Source of the DNA: Brachycybe producta
Taxonomy: Eukaryota > Arthropoda > Diplopoda > Playtdesmida > Andrognathidae
Length of the DNA stretch: 64,000 bases
Direction: 5' to 3'
NCBI GenBank assembly: GCA_036925085.1
Contig: JAUPFP010000013.1
Coordinates: 186,001 to 250,000 of the forward strand
The notes beneath the pieces were generated by a model. That model had not been told where the DNA came from and did no database searches. It was given only the letters and a program-made list of their open reading frames with translations. This document shows, piece after piece, positions 1-10,500 of the stretch (the first letter of the stretch is position 1; each line of letters starts with the position of its first letter). The position numbers and the translations under genes are program-made.

Positions 1-418
1 GAAACTGTTGAAATTGAACAACTTTCGCACTACCGCGTAAATACGGTCCTGTGGAATTTCCGGACAAAGCCAAAGGGCTTTGGACCACACCGGAATTTCG
101 TCTTTAAATAGAAAAACAAAATCAATAATTTAGAAATTAGATTTTAGAACTTTATTTTTTAATTCATTCGTTTTTGTTCAAAATGTCGAAACCGCCAATC
201 TCTTATCAGAACAACCGGAAAATGACACTGCTAATTAAAGTCAATGACATAAATTGGTCATTTTTATCAATGGTTCCACGCCACCGGTGGTCCAAGCTTT
301 ATAACATCGTATTCGCATAGACGGTGGTGCCATCTGCCAAAAAATAAAACCCCTGGAGAGCTAGCTCTATTTCAGCACGTGAAATATAAAAAATCGTATT
401 TGGCAAGCGGCCAAAATA

Positions 419-430
419 TGGTGACGTCAC
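419..430. promoter_or_regulatory. CRE/ATF-like palindrome TGACGTCA (first copy)
   Basis: TGACGTCA lies at 422-429 inside TATGGTGACGTCAC. The same 14-mer recurs at about 900-912. The 8-mer matches the CREB/ATF consensus. Two identical 14-mers 480 bp apart suggest either shared regulation or repeat remnants. Confidence 0.3.
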
Positions 431-900
431 TCGTCAAAGACATTCATTTTATTTTTATCCGATCAACGGACCAACTTGGCTTCAAAAACAATGCGGTTTT
501 ACGATTTCAACGATAAAAATAAGTTAAAAACGTCAGTCCTGGAGGCCAATTTCTTATAGAAGGACCTCCAAAACTGCGACCTCCTACCCTTTTAACAATT
601 ATCAAAACACAAAATAAAAACCAAATTTCCAATTTAAAAAAAAAAAAAAATCCGCACAACACCGCAATATTGAAAAATATCCGCGGAAATTCTTACAAAT
701 ACGAGCCGCTTAGCCTCTAAACAATTTGAAACGTAGTCTACGAGACTATTATATAGATTGCTCCAAACATGTGCTAAACTATAATCGAAATACTTTGAGG
801 CGATAGCGGATGATAATAATCGAAATATATTATAAAAATCCGCCTTTCTCTCATCCCTTCTAACCGCACAACATGAACCACGCGCTCGATAACAAAACTA

Positions 901-913
901 TGGTGACGTCACC
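901..913. promoter_or_regulatory. CRE/ATF-like palindrome TGACGTCA (second copy)
   Basis: The TGACGTCA core at 904-911 sits in the perfect 12-bp palindrome GGTGACGTCACC. It is the partner of the copy near 422. Whether it is bound cannot be read from sequence. Confidence 0.3.
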
Positions 914-1824
914 TAGCTCCTCCCTTCTCTATCCGTTTTGCCTGGAGAAATTTCGCTCATTCATTTTAGCTCCTCCTACCTTCGTAGGATCTAATCATGG
1001 GCACGTTTCACTTAAGCCACGCCCTTTTTCGCGCCATTGCTTTTAGCTCCTTCCCTTCCAATCAATCAATCTTCGTTCAAGAATCAATCATATGTTTAAA
1101 CTTTTCTCCCTCTCGATTAATTTTATATATTAAGGGACTTCTGTTGCTTACGTTCTTGACGTTGTTGCTGTTATTTGCGGCGAAATGGAACACGAACGTC
1201 CGTCACACCTACTTCTAAGCATCATTGGACTGCAACTACTACTATTATTATTATTAGTAGTAGTAGTAGGAGAGTTCCTCAAAGCGCCGCTCACTCTCAT
1301 TGTTTCTATTTCTGATTTATCACATGACAGTCACAATGAAAAGAAGAAGAAAATTTCGCGCGTTTCAAGTTTGATAACAGAAAAGAGGAAAAAGAATGTG
1401 ATTAAAATCAAAATCCCTTTAATTTCCTTCTTTCTGTAACCATATAGCAACTCAATATATCACACACGTACACTTTCACACAGCTGTTGACATCAATTTC
1501 CGGTTAATTAGATGATTTCAGTTGTAAAACAAAACATAACTTTCAAATAAAATTCCAAGCGATTGAAAATCACGACGAACTACAAGAAAAATCAACTAAA
1601 TTGTGAGCGCGGCGCGACTGACCGGAAATGGAACAAGTTCTAAAACAAATTTAAAAAACAAATAAAGGAAAACTCTTAAATTTGATTGGACAAAGTCGTT
1701 ATTGACGTCATAACAACGTTCGCAACAAGGCGGTTAAAAATACTTCAACCAATACCGTACAAGAGACGTGAATTCACACAATTGTTGTGAATTTTCGATC
1801 TGCAAGATATAAATAGAAACACTA

Positions 1825-1838
1825 GTGCCACCTATTGG
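1825..1838 (-). promoter_or_regulatory. CTCF-like motif
   Basis: Read on the minus strand, CCAATAGGTGGCAC fits the bilaterian CTCF core CCASYAGRKGGCRS at every position except the fourth. Similar motifs lie at 2628-2641 and 6004-6017. Confidence 0.35.
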
Positions 1839-2430
1839 ATACCGTTCAAATAAAAGCCAACTTGACTTTAGCGCGAAGATTTGAAGCCAAAACGTGTCCG
1901 CCATTGAAAGTTTGGAGAAAAGTGAACGAATATGGCGTTAACACATTCTTCAATTCATTATAAAAATCTTTTCAGATGACAATTTTTGCTTCATAATTAT
2001 GACATTATGTCACTTAACATATAGTATCTTACATTGCGGTTATGGCACTACAAAACATCGACTCTACAAATAACTTCGTATTTATATACAATTAGGATAA
2101 TATCAAAGCAAATTGAGATTGTAAACAAATTGACAACTTTGTGAAATTAACCAATTTTAGCACAAGAAAATTTCTTAAAAAAATATTAAAATCGTCTGCT
2201 AAAACTCAGTGATAAAGCTCAAAATACAAGGAAAAATGTACATATAAAACTTACAGCAATAAACAGTCAATAAGTCAGGTTGTTGTAGATTGAGAAAACT
2301 ACCAGAAAAACAAAACAATGAATGTTAAATACATGTAACTGTCATGAACAAATTACAAAAAAATCTTACACAAATAAATCAACTTCAAAATTCTATTCAA
2401 ACAAATTAAAACGACAGCACAGCTACACAT

Positions 2431-2615
2431 GCATCTGTAGACAGCTTCAGAATTTCTTTGACTCCGCTCTTTTATGAGCGTCAGACCAAATATGAACCAA
2501 TTAGAAATAAAAAGGGCGGGGAATGTGACATCAGACCCAGTAACAAACCAATTAAAAATTGATGACGCTCATAAAAGGGCGGAGCCAAAGAAATTCTGAA
2601 GCTGTCTACAGATGC
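2431..2615. repeat. Foldback (MITE-like) element, family A copy 1
   Basis: An inverted repeat with 53-bp arms at 2431-2483 and 2563-2615 that differ at only two positions. The arms begin GCATCTGTAGACAGCTTC. The middle contains AAAGGGCGG and ACATCAGAC, which reappear in the neighbouring element. There is no coding capacity, so it is probably a non-autonomous DNA element. Confidence 0.75.
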
Positions 2616-2627
2616 CTGTCACAACTA

Positions 2628-2641
2628 CTGCCCTCTATTGA
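2628..2641 (-). promoter_or_regulatory. Weak CTCF-like motif
   Basis: Minus-strand TCAATAGAGGGCAG fits 12 of 14 positions of the CTCF core. It sits between the two family A foldbacks, so it may have arrived with repeat sequence. Confidence 0.2.
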
Positions 2642-2647
2642 CAAGAC

Positions 2648-2838
2648 AGGCATTTAGAAATCGGGACGAACACAAGTTGGCTCCGCCCTTTTTATGACGA
2701 CCGGCAACATCTAATTGGTTTGTTGTATGGTTCGACGTTGAAAAGGGCGGAGCATGGAGCATGTGACGTCAGACTACATAACCAACCAATTAGAAGTTGC
2801 AGTCGTCATCTTGTGTTTGTCCCGATTTCTAAAGGCCT
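2648..2838. repeat. Foldback element, family A copy 2
   Basis: The ends are an inverted pair: AGGCATTTAGAAATCGGGAC at 2648 against its near-complement ending at 2838. The left arm carries an extra stretch with CTCCGCCCTTTTTATGACGA. The interior (AAAGGGCGG, GTGACGTCAGAC, ACCAACCAATTAG) matches that of copy 1, which shows the two are related although their tips differ. Confidence 0.65.
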
Positions 2839-2959
2839 GTATTACCAAGCAATCAAAATGTTCAACATCCCATAAATAACTTGCACAATGGTTTACAAAC
2901 ATTTTTTCAAACATATTTTCAAACTCTTTGATTATTTTTTTCAGAAGAGCAAAATTAAA

Positions 2960-3215
2960 AGAAATTAGAAAGTATTTTTAGTAACTATTTAGAAGGATGG
3001 CTCAATCACTTAAGTGTATTTTCATGTCGATATCTTTCAAAATAAACTTTTTTTTTAGACAAATGCTAAAAATATCGTCTGCTAAACGTCATCTTATTAA
3101 AAAAAAAACCTTACACGAAAAGTTTATTTTGAAAAATGCCAACATGAAAACCCTCCTAAATGATTGAGAAATCCTTAGTTTCTGAAACACATTTTAAACT
3201 TTTTTTTTAACTTTG
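2960..3215. repeat. Dispersed foldback element, family B
   Basis: The left arm includes ATCTTTCAAAATAAACTTTT and the right arm AAAAGTTTATTTTGAAAAAT, followed by AAATGATTGAG and TAGTTTCTGAAACACATTTT. The same arrangement recurs in many introns of this window. Confidence 0.55.
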
Positions 3216-3639
3216 CACACCCCTTAAAGACAGAATAATTAAGGAGTTCGAGAGGCGTTTACACTATAAATCCATTTTAACATAAGGCTCCAGTGTCACC
3301 TTCAGTCAAACAAAATATTGGCTTTGAAAAAGTTTATTAATTGAAGATTAAAATTACGGAAACTGGGCCTCTTGTTGAGAAACGAGTGTTTTGTGCCTGT
3401 GTACAAAGTTCTCCAATTGTAAAATATTAATTGTTATTTTCATTAAAAGTTTTTGACAAAAAAAAAAACACAAAATTTGTAAAATCCTGTACTTACGAGC
3501 ATGCTATTCTAGTATAAAAAAAGTCGAACTTCATCTTAAAAATACTTATTAATACTAATTTACATTCACTTTATATATCAGTTGTCAAATTACTTAAATT
3601 ACATCGTCCCCAAGGCACAAAATTAAGTTGGGCCTCATA
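3216..3639. other. AT-rich intergenic DNA, no gene seen
   Basis: Nothing beyond AT-rich sequence is visible. It lies downstream of the AP endonuclease gene. Confidence 0.5.
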
Positions 3640-3645
3640 TTTATT
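3640..3645 (-). terminator. Candidate poly(A) signal of the AP endonuclease gene
   Basis: AATAAA on the minus strand, about 235 nt downstream of the stop codon. The motif is common by chance in DNA this AT-rich. Confidence 0.3.
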
Positions 3646-3879
3646 TTAATAAAAACACATAATTTATAGAAATTAATGGTTTAAACACTTAAGTTAACTA
3701 TCAAAATTTTTTGACGTAAAAAGTATGATTTTTCGCATTATGATATAAAAACAATAATAAAGAGAATTTGATGCCCATTAACATTTGAAAAGACTACAAT
3801 CAGCCTGTGGCCCCTTTACATTATTAAATGCAAACAAAGAACAAAATTACATTGAAATTATACAAAATCATATAACAAA

Positions 3880-5685
3880 TTACTTAACTAACGAATACAG
3901 CAATTTAATTTCCCTGGCATAACTTTCATCGCCCGAATATGGTGTCTCTAAAATTAACGGCATGTTATCGAATCGTGGATCGTTTACGATTCTTTCGAAC
4001 CCTTCTTTACCGATGAAACCTTTGCCAATGTTCTCGTGCCGATCTAAATGGCAACCCATTTTACCTTTAGAATCATTCAGATGTACTGCCTTTAAGTAAT
4101 TCATTCCAACAATCGTATTAAATTCGGACATCATCGATTCGAAACCTTCCGCTGTCGATATGTCATAGCCTAAAATTTATAATACGCAACGTAAAAATAT
4201 CTCAAGAATATCAATTTGCGAATTAATTCAATGGTTTGAACCTGCTGCAAAAGCGTGACAAGTATCAACACAAACTCCGATACGAGATTTATCTCTGACA
4301 CGGTCGATTATTCCTCGCAGTTCGCTGAAATCGCCACCGATCGTATTCCCCTGACGACACATGTTCTCAACAACTGACGAAACAAACGAGAATAAATTAA
4401 AGAAGCAGATAATAATTAATGAAGCTAAAATCAAACTAATAAAAACCCGTAATGACGTATTTTGTCTTTTCGTGAGCAATATCGATCGTCTTTGCAATCC
4501 GATCCAAACATTCGTCGGTCGTAATTTCACCACAAGTTGAACCTTTAACATTTTTCGTTACAAAATAGTCAATTATTACATTTTAATTAGCTCTTTAAAA
4601 AAAAAGTAATTTTGTGAGAAATCTTCTAAAATAAACGTTTTATGGATATTTTAAAAAGCCCACTACACCAACTCTTCTTTTACTGAAAATCTTTTAACTG
4701 TTTTAATCCTACAATACTTATTTTTTAAATTTTTCTCTTGTTAGTTGTTGAAATTGAATAGTAATTTAAATATATTTTAAAAGCATCTCTATGAAATCAC
4801 TTTTAACGAAAAATAATTTCATAGCGATGTCACGTACACGCTTCATTTACTCTTTTAGTTCCTTCGATTACGAATGTCAAAACCTATTAAATTCTACCTG
4901 GATGAAAATTATACAACGTTAGACCGAGTTGTTCGCATCTCTGAAGTTCGTCAACGATCGCAACTCGACTTTTTTCGAGAGTTGCTTCGTTCGGAGATCC
5001 ACAGTTTAAGAGATAAGATCCATGAGGAAGAATGAAATTAGGCGAAAATCCTAAAAATAACATCCTGACAATAAAAACGAACAAAATATTGATCATGGTT
5101 ATATTTCTACCGTGTATGTCACACTGTTTGCGAAATTGTTCGGCCGTCTCATCTTGCATCGGTTTGCTTGCCCATTGCCTCTGTGACCTCAAGAAAAGAC
5201 CAAATGCTTTCGCACCCATCGAAGAAGCATTCCCGGGAGCATTCTGTACTCCTCCTTCAACAACAAAAACCAAATTACAACATTTCTTAAAATATTTTTT
5301 GAAGACTGTTACCCGCTGCCGAAACATGGGCACCAATATACTTCTCGCGATTCAAAATTGCCTTCTTCTTGCTTGTATCGACATCTTCGTTCTTTACTTC
5401 AGGTTTTCTTTTAGAAGACGTTGCAGAACTCGGTTTCATCGTTTCCGATTTCACGATTACTTTGTTGTCATGTTTCACATTAGGTTTCATCGATTTCTCT
5501 AATTTGATTTCCTTTTTCTCAGTTGTTCCGCTAGCAAAACGTTTCATACTACGAGTTAACATTTTAGAAACTGTCAAAGGTGCTTTCTGATCTACAAAAA
5601 CTTCAGACGATAACAATATCAACAACGATTGACGGGAACGAGACAATTTCGCGGGAAAACGAAAGAAAAACCACATGGCCACCAA
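3880..5685 (-). CDS. apn-1: Endonuclease IV family AP endonuclease (APN1/nfo type), 6 exons
   Basis: It cleaves DNA 5' of abasic sites in base excision repair and removes blocked 3' ends. Exons on the minus strand are 5313-5685, 5111-5254, 4898-5050, 4447-4542, 4242-4373 and 3880-4169, giving 395 codons plus TAA with frame kept across every junction. The TIM-barrel core starts at [11 protein letters not shown] (about residue 115). All trinuclear zinc ligands of the family are present: H182 (LPHG), H222 (NFHP), E258, D292 and H295 (VDTCH), H329 (VHLND), D342 and H344 (HLDRH), E374 (LILETP). About 110 extra N-terminal residues begin with an Arg-rich, acid-free stretch (a possible mitochondrial presequence), followed by a Lys-rich linker. 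A later Met at codon 42 is an alternative start. Intron 4 has a weak GTTTTT donor. Confidence 0.9.
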
Positions 5686-6421
5686 CGTTACCAGTCACCA
5701 GCTACTGAACATATCCCTACTCGTATCTATAGTAAAGCACAAGGAGACGACACTGGGGGTGAATCTCGTACACTCTGTTAGACTCTTTTAGACTTTTTAT
5801 ATGTAAATCACTTAATTTCTTGGTGAATGAATCTATGTGAATCTTGCGAATTACAATGAATTTTTGTGAATGTTAATGAATTGATGAATCTCGCACATGA
5901 TTTCTCTTTATGTCGTCTTCCTTGAGTAAAGCTCAAGACATATATAGCGGTAGTTCAACTAAGATCTCTGCCTCCGTTTCAAGGCTGGTAATTGTGAGTG
6001 TGGCCAATAGATGGCGCATCCTCTACTTAAAACTAAATTTATTCTCAGTTCCAATCATAATTCAATGAATAACCAATTACTGAATGTTCTTATAAAAGAA
6101 AATCTAGGGTCTCTTTACAAAGCAAAATAGAAAGATAAGGGGAGGTAAAAAATAATAAAGAAACCGGTGAAACCCTTTTCACTCTCCCACAACGTTTCTC
6201 CCTTAGCATAGAGTTGATCTACCTCTATATATTTACTTTGCCGTTTCATTACAGTTTTATGTTATTTTTATCTTGTGTGTTTATAAAACGATTATAAACG
6301 TATTATAGCTTCAATAAAATATATAAAATAAAATATCGTAAATCTAAAGCAAATATAACCATAAATAAGCGTACTCATATTCCGGAGACTAACTAAATAT
6401 AAAACCTACCCTCCCATACCA
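5686..6421. other. Intergenic DNA between apn-1 and tRNA-Ala
   Basis: It contains the presumed apn-1 promoter, short repeats of GTGAAT/ATGAAT type around 5818-5890, and a CTCF-like motif at 6004. I see no further gene. Confidence 0.5.
6004..6017 (+). promoter_or_regulatory. CTCF-like motif
   Basis: CCAATAGATGGCGC matches the CTCF core CCASYAGRKGGCRS at all but the fourth base. It is on the plus strand, whereas the match at 1825 is on the minus strand; the two bracket the apn-1 gene. Confidence 0.4.
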
Positions 6422-6494
6422 GGGGGTGTAGCTCAGATGGTAGAGCGCTCGCTTAGCATGCGAGAGGTACGGGGATCGATACCCCGCACCTCCA
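6422..6494 (+). tRNA. tRNA-Ala(AGC), canonical copy
   Basis: It is 73 nt including the discriminator A and folds completely: acceptor GGGGGTG/CACCTCC, D-arm GCTC/GAGC, anticodon loop TTAGCAT with AGC, T-arm CGGGG-ATCGATA-CCCCG with the conserved A58. The G3 position pairs with T70, the G-U identity pair expected of alanine tRNA. There is no intron. A TTTT Pol III stop follows at 6501-6504. It serves as the intact reference for the divergent array at 17-20 kb. Confidence 0.95.
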
Positions 6495-6500
6495 AAACGA

Positions 6501-6504
6501 TTTT
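6501..6504 (+). terminator. Pol III T-run terminator
   Basis: TTTT seven bases after the tRNA-Ala 3' end; longer T runs follow within 25 nt. Confidence 0.6.
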
Positions 6505-7513
6505 GTTCGTTTTTATTTATGAAATTAATAGAATAAAAATATTTCTTTTTATTTATATTTTTAATAAACAATTTTTTTATTTATATAAAACGAAACGCTG
6601 TCTCTTTATACAGTTGCCACCAAATTCCATTTCTGAAATGCTAAGACTTTGCCATACTAAAGTTGGACACTTTCTGTACACTATATTATTTACAGTATAT
6701 ACATTTTCCAATGCTAATAGCTAAGTAGTTCCTAAGTTTTTTATTTTCTATTTCCCTGACATTTCCAGGCTTCCACATTGAGGAAATCCGAGAAACCCTG
6801 TTTTTCCCATTTTTTTTTTAGAATTTTTTAAAAAAATATTTTTGAAACTTTTGTGATTTTTGAAACTTTTTGAGACGCCTCGGCCATGTTGAGGCCTCAG
6901 TTATTTTTAGTGCCTGTTAGAGCATTTAAATGCTTTTAGATTTTTTTTTTACATTCTTTGAATCACTTGAATTAGAATTTCTGAAAATAAATTCCAGGAT
7001 TTACATATTTTGTTTGCTTAAAGTCCCTGACTTTTTTTAAAAAAAATTCTAATTCCCTGAAGATTTCCAGGTTTCTAGGAAGAGTGGAAACCCTACTTTT
7101 AGCTATTTAGTATCAATCTTAAAAATAATTCAATTACTGGCATTTTCATGGTATCTTTCCAAATAAATTTTATGAAAATATTCATTCTCATTTTTCACTT
7201 TTATAATCACTTTCATAAAAAAATTTTTTTTCAGGCTTCCATAAAAAATATTTCAAAATTTTATAATATTTCAAACTATCAGCCAGAAAATTATTTCAAA
7301 CTTTCATAAAAAGTATATTTCAAACTTTGATTATGATAAATGCTTTTCTTTGATTAAAAATGTTGTTTGTTTTAAACCCATATTGGAATGAACTCGATAG
7401 ATTTAATACTTGGCTCATAAACGACAATAATTGTTAAAAAAAATGTCAAAATAAATTATTACAAAAAATCCTCGCAATAAAATTGTATTAACAAGAAATA
7501 GATAACGATGAGA
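6505..7513. repeat. Gene-free stretch with degraded CCCTGA...CCAGG repeats
   Basis: Near 6754 and 7059 there are related segments of the form CCCTGACATTTCCAGG / CCCTGAAGATTTCCAGG, each followed by GGAAACCCT or GAAACCCTG. This looks like an old interspersed repeat in two pieces. The rest is T-rich. A minus-strand ATTAAA at 7402-7407 could serve the ERCC6 3' end. Confidence 0.4.
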
Positions 7514-10500
7514 TCATCTAAATTCACCTTTAAGTTCCCATAAACCCTCACCGTCAACTCCACGACTAAAATCACAAATTTTTGTTAGCAGGGATTTGAA
7601 TATAGCCGAATCCTGTGAAGGAACTTTATCTCGAAACTGGTTTAACACCTCGGCCGTCGTCGCCCGTCCGTCAACGTTACATTGAAAAGCTATATAGTTA
7701 CGTATGTCGACGAGCAACTCGTCGTATTCGGTCGTGAACCTAAACTCGGTCGACCGAGAGGATGTAGAAGCAGCAGTCTCGCCTCCTTCACTGTCTCGTC
7801 GTCTTTCGTCGTCACTGCCTGCATCCTCCGCAGTCGGAATCAAACTATTCCTTACTTTCATCGTTGCCAATAACTCAGTCGAACTCAAAGGTTTCGCGGG
7901 TGCCGAAGATGTTGCAGACATTTCCGTTTCTCCACTGAAAACCTTTTTCTTTCGTAAAAGATTGAACAGAATCGGCTGCAAAAAATACGAGCAACAAATG
8001 AATATAAGAAAAACAGCTGATAAATTATAAAATCCAAATGTTTACTTGTTCTTCGCTCGTTTTCGCATTGGGAACTTTTTCTTTTTCGGGTTCTGCAATC
8101 AGTTTCGTATTCTTCTTTTGTCCAAACCTTAACCTGAAAACGTTTAAAAAGTACGGAACAAATCTTTATAACATGAACAATAAATCTGTCTTTGTGATGT
8201 GTAATTACTGTGGTTTAGACCTCGGCGATTCCGTCGACAAACAACCGTTCTGCCCCGTCCAAGTAGGAACTCCGCTCTCGGCACGATAACACTGGCGACG
8301 TGAAGCTTTCAGCGCTTTAACGGCATCTCTGGCAACACGTTCAGCCTCACCCTCAACCAACATGTAATCGGGATCTCCTGAATCCATTATCGTATCGTGC
8401 TTCAAAGCTGTGTGGACGCCTAAAAATTACAAGAAAACATTAAGAGCCTAGATAACTCCAGTCAATTTAGAAGAAATTTCAAGTGACTTGCATCAAGTTA
8501 CAAGTTACTTTCTACTTCATCAACTGTTCTAAAATACACTCTGGTCGCTTGACATTTCAAATTGTAAGTCACCTGTTTTTGCAAAAAGCTTTTGAAGAAC
8601 GTAAGCGTCGTGTTTCGCATTTTGTTTACTCGATTCCTCCTCCTGACCTGTAGATTTGAAAGTGTCACGTCGAACCAAATTATCAATCACTTCACCATCA
8701 AGCACTACAAAAAATAATAGAATTTCAATTATTATAAACGCGCATTTGACACAATAAAACTTTTTATTTAAAAACCTATTTTCTTTTTCGTCTTAATATT
8801 CTGTTTGTGTTTTTTATGTTTCCTACTGTTTTTAACTTCGACTTTATTCAAATCGGTGTCCACTTTCTCACTTTTGTCACCCACTTTCGATACATTATTG
8901 AAAGATCTCATTCCATTCAAGGCACTGGGGGTCTTATTCTTCTGACCAATTTTTTGGCTCAGTTTTTTAGCCAATTCTTTCATCTTTTGTAGTTTGTCGA
9001 CTGAAAGACAACTTCCCGCATGAGTGCCATCATCGTCGTCTCTTCCTATACTCTTCGGTGAAACTTTCACTTCCGATCCCGTTCCGGCAAAAATGACACT
9101 CGTCTCCGTGACCTGAGAACCACCGACGTCATCATCTTTCAGTACGAACAACTCTAGCAGGTCATTCGATTTGAAAAAACGTCTCTGTTTTGGATCTTTG
9201 AGAACACGATTAGTCAGAAACTGTTTGAAAATTTGTCTGAAAGAAATGAATAAAAAAATCCACTTGCTGCTTAATCAACGACATCTTTTTTTTTTTGCAT
9301 ATTGATATAACAATCACGTACCTGTGGTAGATTTTTTCCTCGATCGTTCCTGATGTCAACAACCTATAAATTGTTACATCTCTCTGTTGCCCGATGCGCC
9401 AGGCTCTCTCCCTCGCTTGCAAATCCGTGCTCGGATTCCAATCTGGATCGTAAATGACAACTCTGTTTGCTCCCGTTAAGTTCACACCGAGACCACCAAC
9501 TCTGGTCGTCAACAGAAATACAAAAATACTTGGGTCCTTTGCAAATTAAAAAAAAAACAGAACTCACTGAAAATAAGAAAGAAAAAAAATGGCAGTGGCC
9601 ACACTTCCAATTTATATCTAGTTAGATCAAAACCAATAAAGAAAATTCTCGGTTAATTAAATTAGTCGGAACTCCACGTGTAGTGTGGTTTTACACAACA
9701 AAAAATAACATTTAGTGATTTTAAACTCGAGTAAATATTTAAAAGATATCATTGTGGAATTTGTCTTTTCTCCTTCGTTTACTCTTCTGGTTTCAGTTAA
9801 ATCTTGAAATTCTCTAGTACATCAATAAAAACTGGACACACAATCGTTTGACTCACTACCTTGTTACCTTCTAAAACATCTTCTTTCATAACAACTGGAA
9901 GGGTAAAGGAAATCACTGAAAATATTCCCGGCCATTTATCAGTCAAAAAAACATTTTACAGTAGTCATAAAATGTTTATATTTCAAAAAATATCGTTATG
10001 AAAATTGGGTTACTGAACTTTTCTAGTTTCTAACAAACTTTGCATTTCCTTTCAAAGCTGATTCTAACAAATAGTGTAACAGTAGGACTAACTGGGTTCA
10101 AAGATTTATTTCTAGTGCATGCTAGTACCACTGGTTCACAGCAACTCTCAAAATCAGTCTACGTTCAAGTCCCTACGTTATTAAACTTCTGTATTAATGG
10201 CTGTCGACTTCCAATTGTTGTTCCTCCATCCATTCGAACGTAAGAGTAGTCCCTAAGTTTTACGAAGCGTTCCAAAATGTCCAACATCTATTAAAAATGT
10301 GAAAACGAAATTAACTTGACTGTTAAAGAGAAGAAAGAAACTGACTTTTACTTGTTTACTCTGCGAGAACAATAACACACGGTGTCCTTGTCTGTGCCAA
10401 AGTTTCAAGACAGATTCGATAACAAGCATTTTTCCGGATCGTTTCCAGAAGCCGTAATGCATGTCTTCGGGTAATTGGGATCGGTCAACGTCACCGAACA

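Larger units (their letters stand above)
1..1824. other. No recognised gene; left-edge intergenic or upstream DNA
   Basis: I see no coding exon here that I recognise. The stretch is less AT-rich than the introns further right. It holds two copies of TATGGTGACGTCAC, a trinucleotide-rich patch at about 1230-1272 (ATT/AGT runs), and a TATAAATA-like string near 1808. The open frames at 997-1439 look fortuitous. It could be the promoter side of a gene beyond the left edge, but nothing here proves that. Confidence 0.4.

Noticed and set aside
997..1439. Two overlapping plus-strand ORFs (73 and 84 codons)
   Set aside because: Composition is low-complexity (Leu/Val/Lys runs from trinucleotide repeats) and no family resemblance is visible.
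5032..5502. 156-codon plus-strand ORF antisense to apn-1
   Set aside because: It is the shadow of apn-1 exons 1-3 on the other strand and has no recognisable domain.
6437..6724. Plus-strand ORF starting MVERSLSMREVRGSIP
   Set aside because: It begins inside the tRNA-Ala gene at 6422 and is the same artefact.
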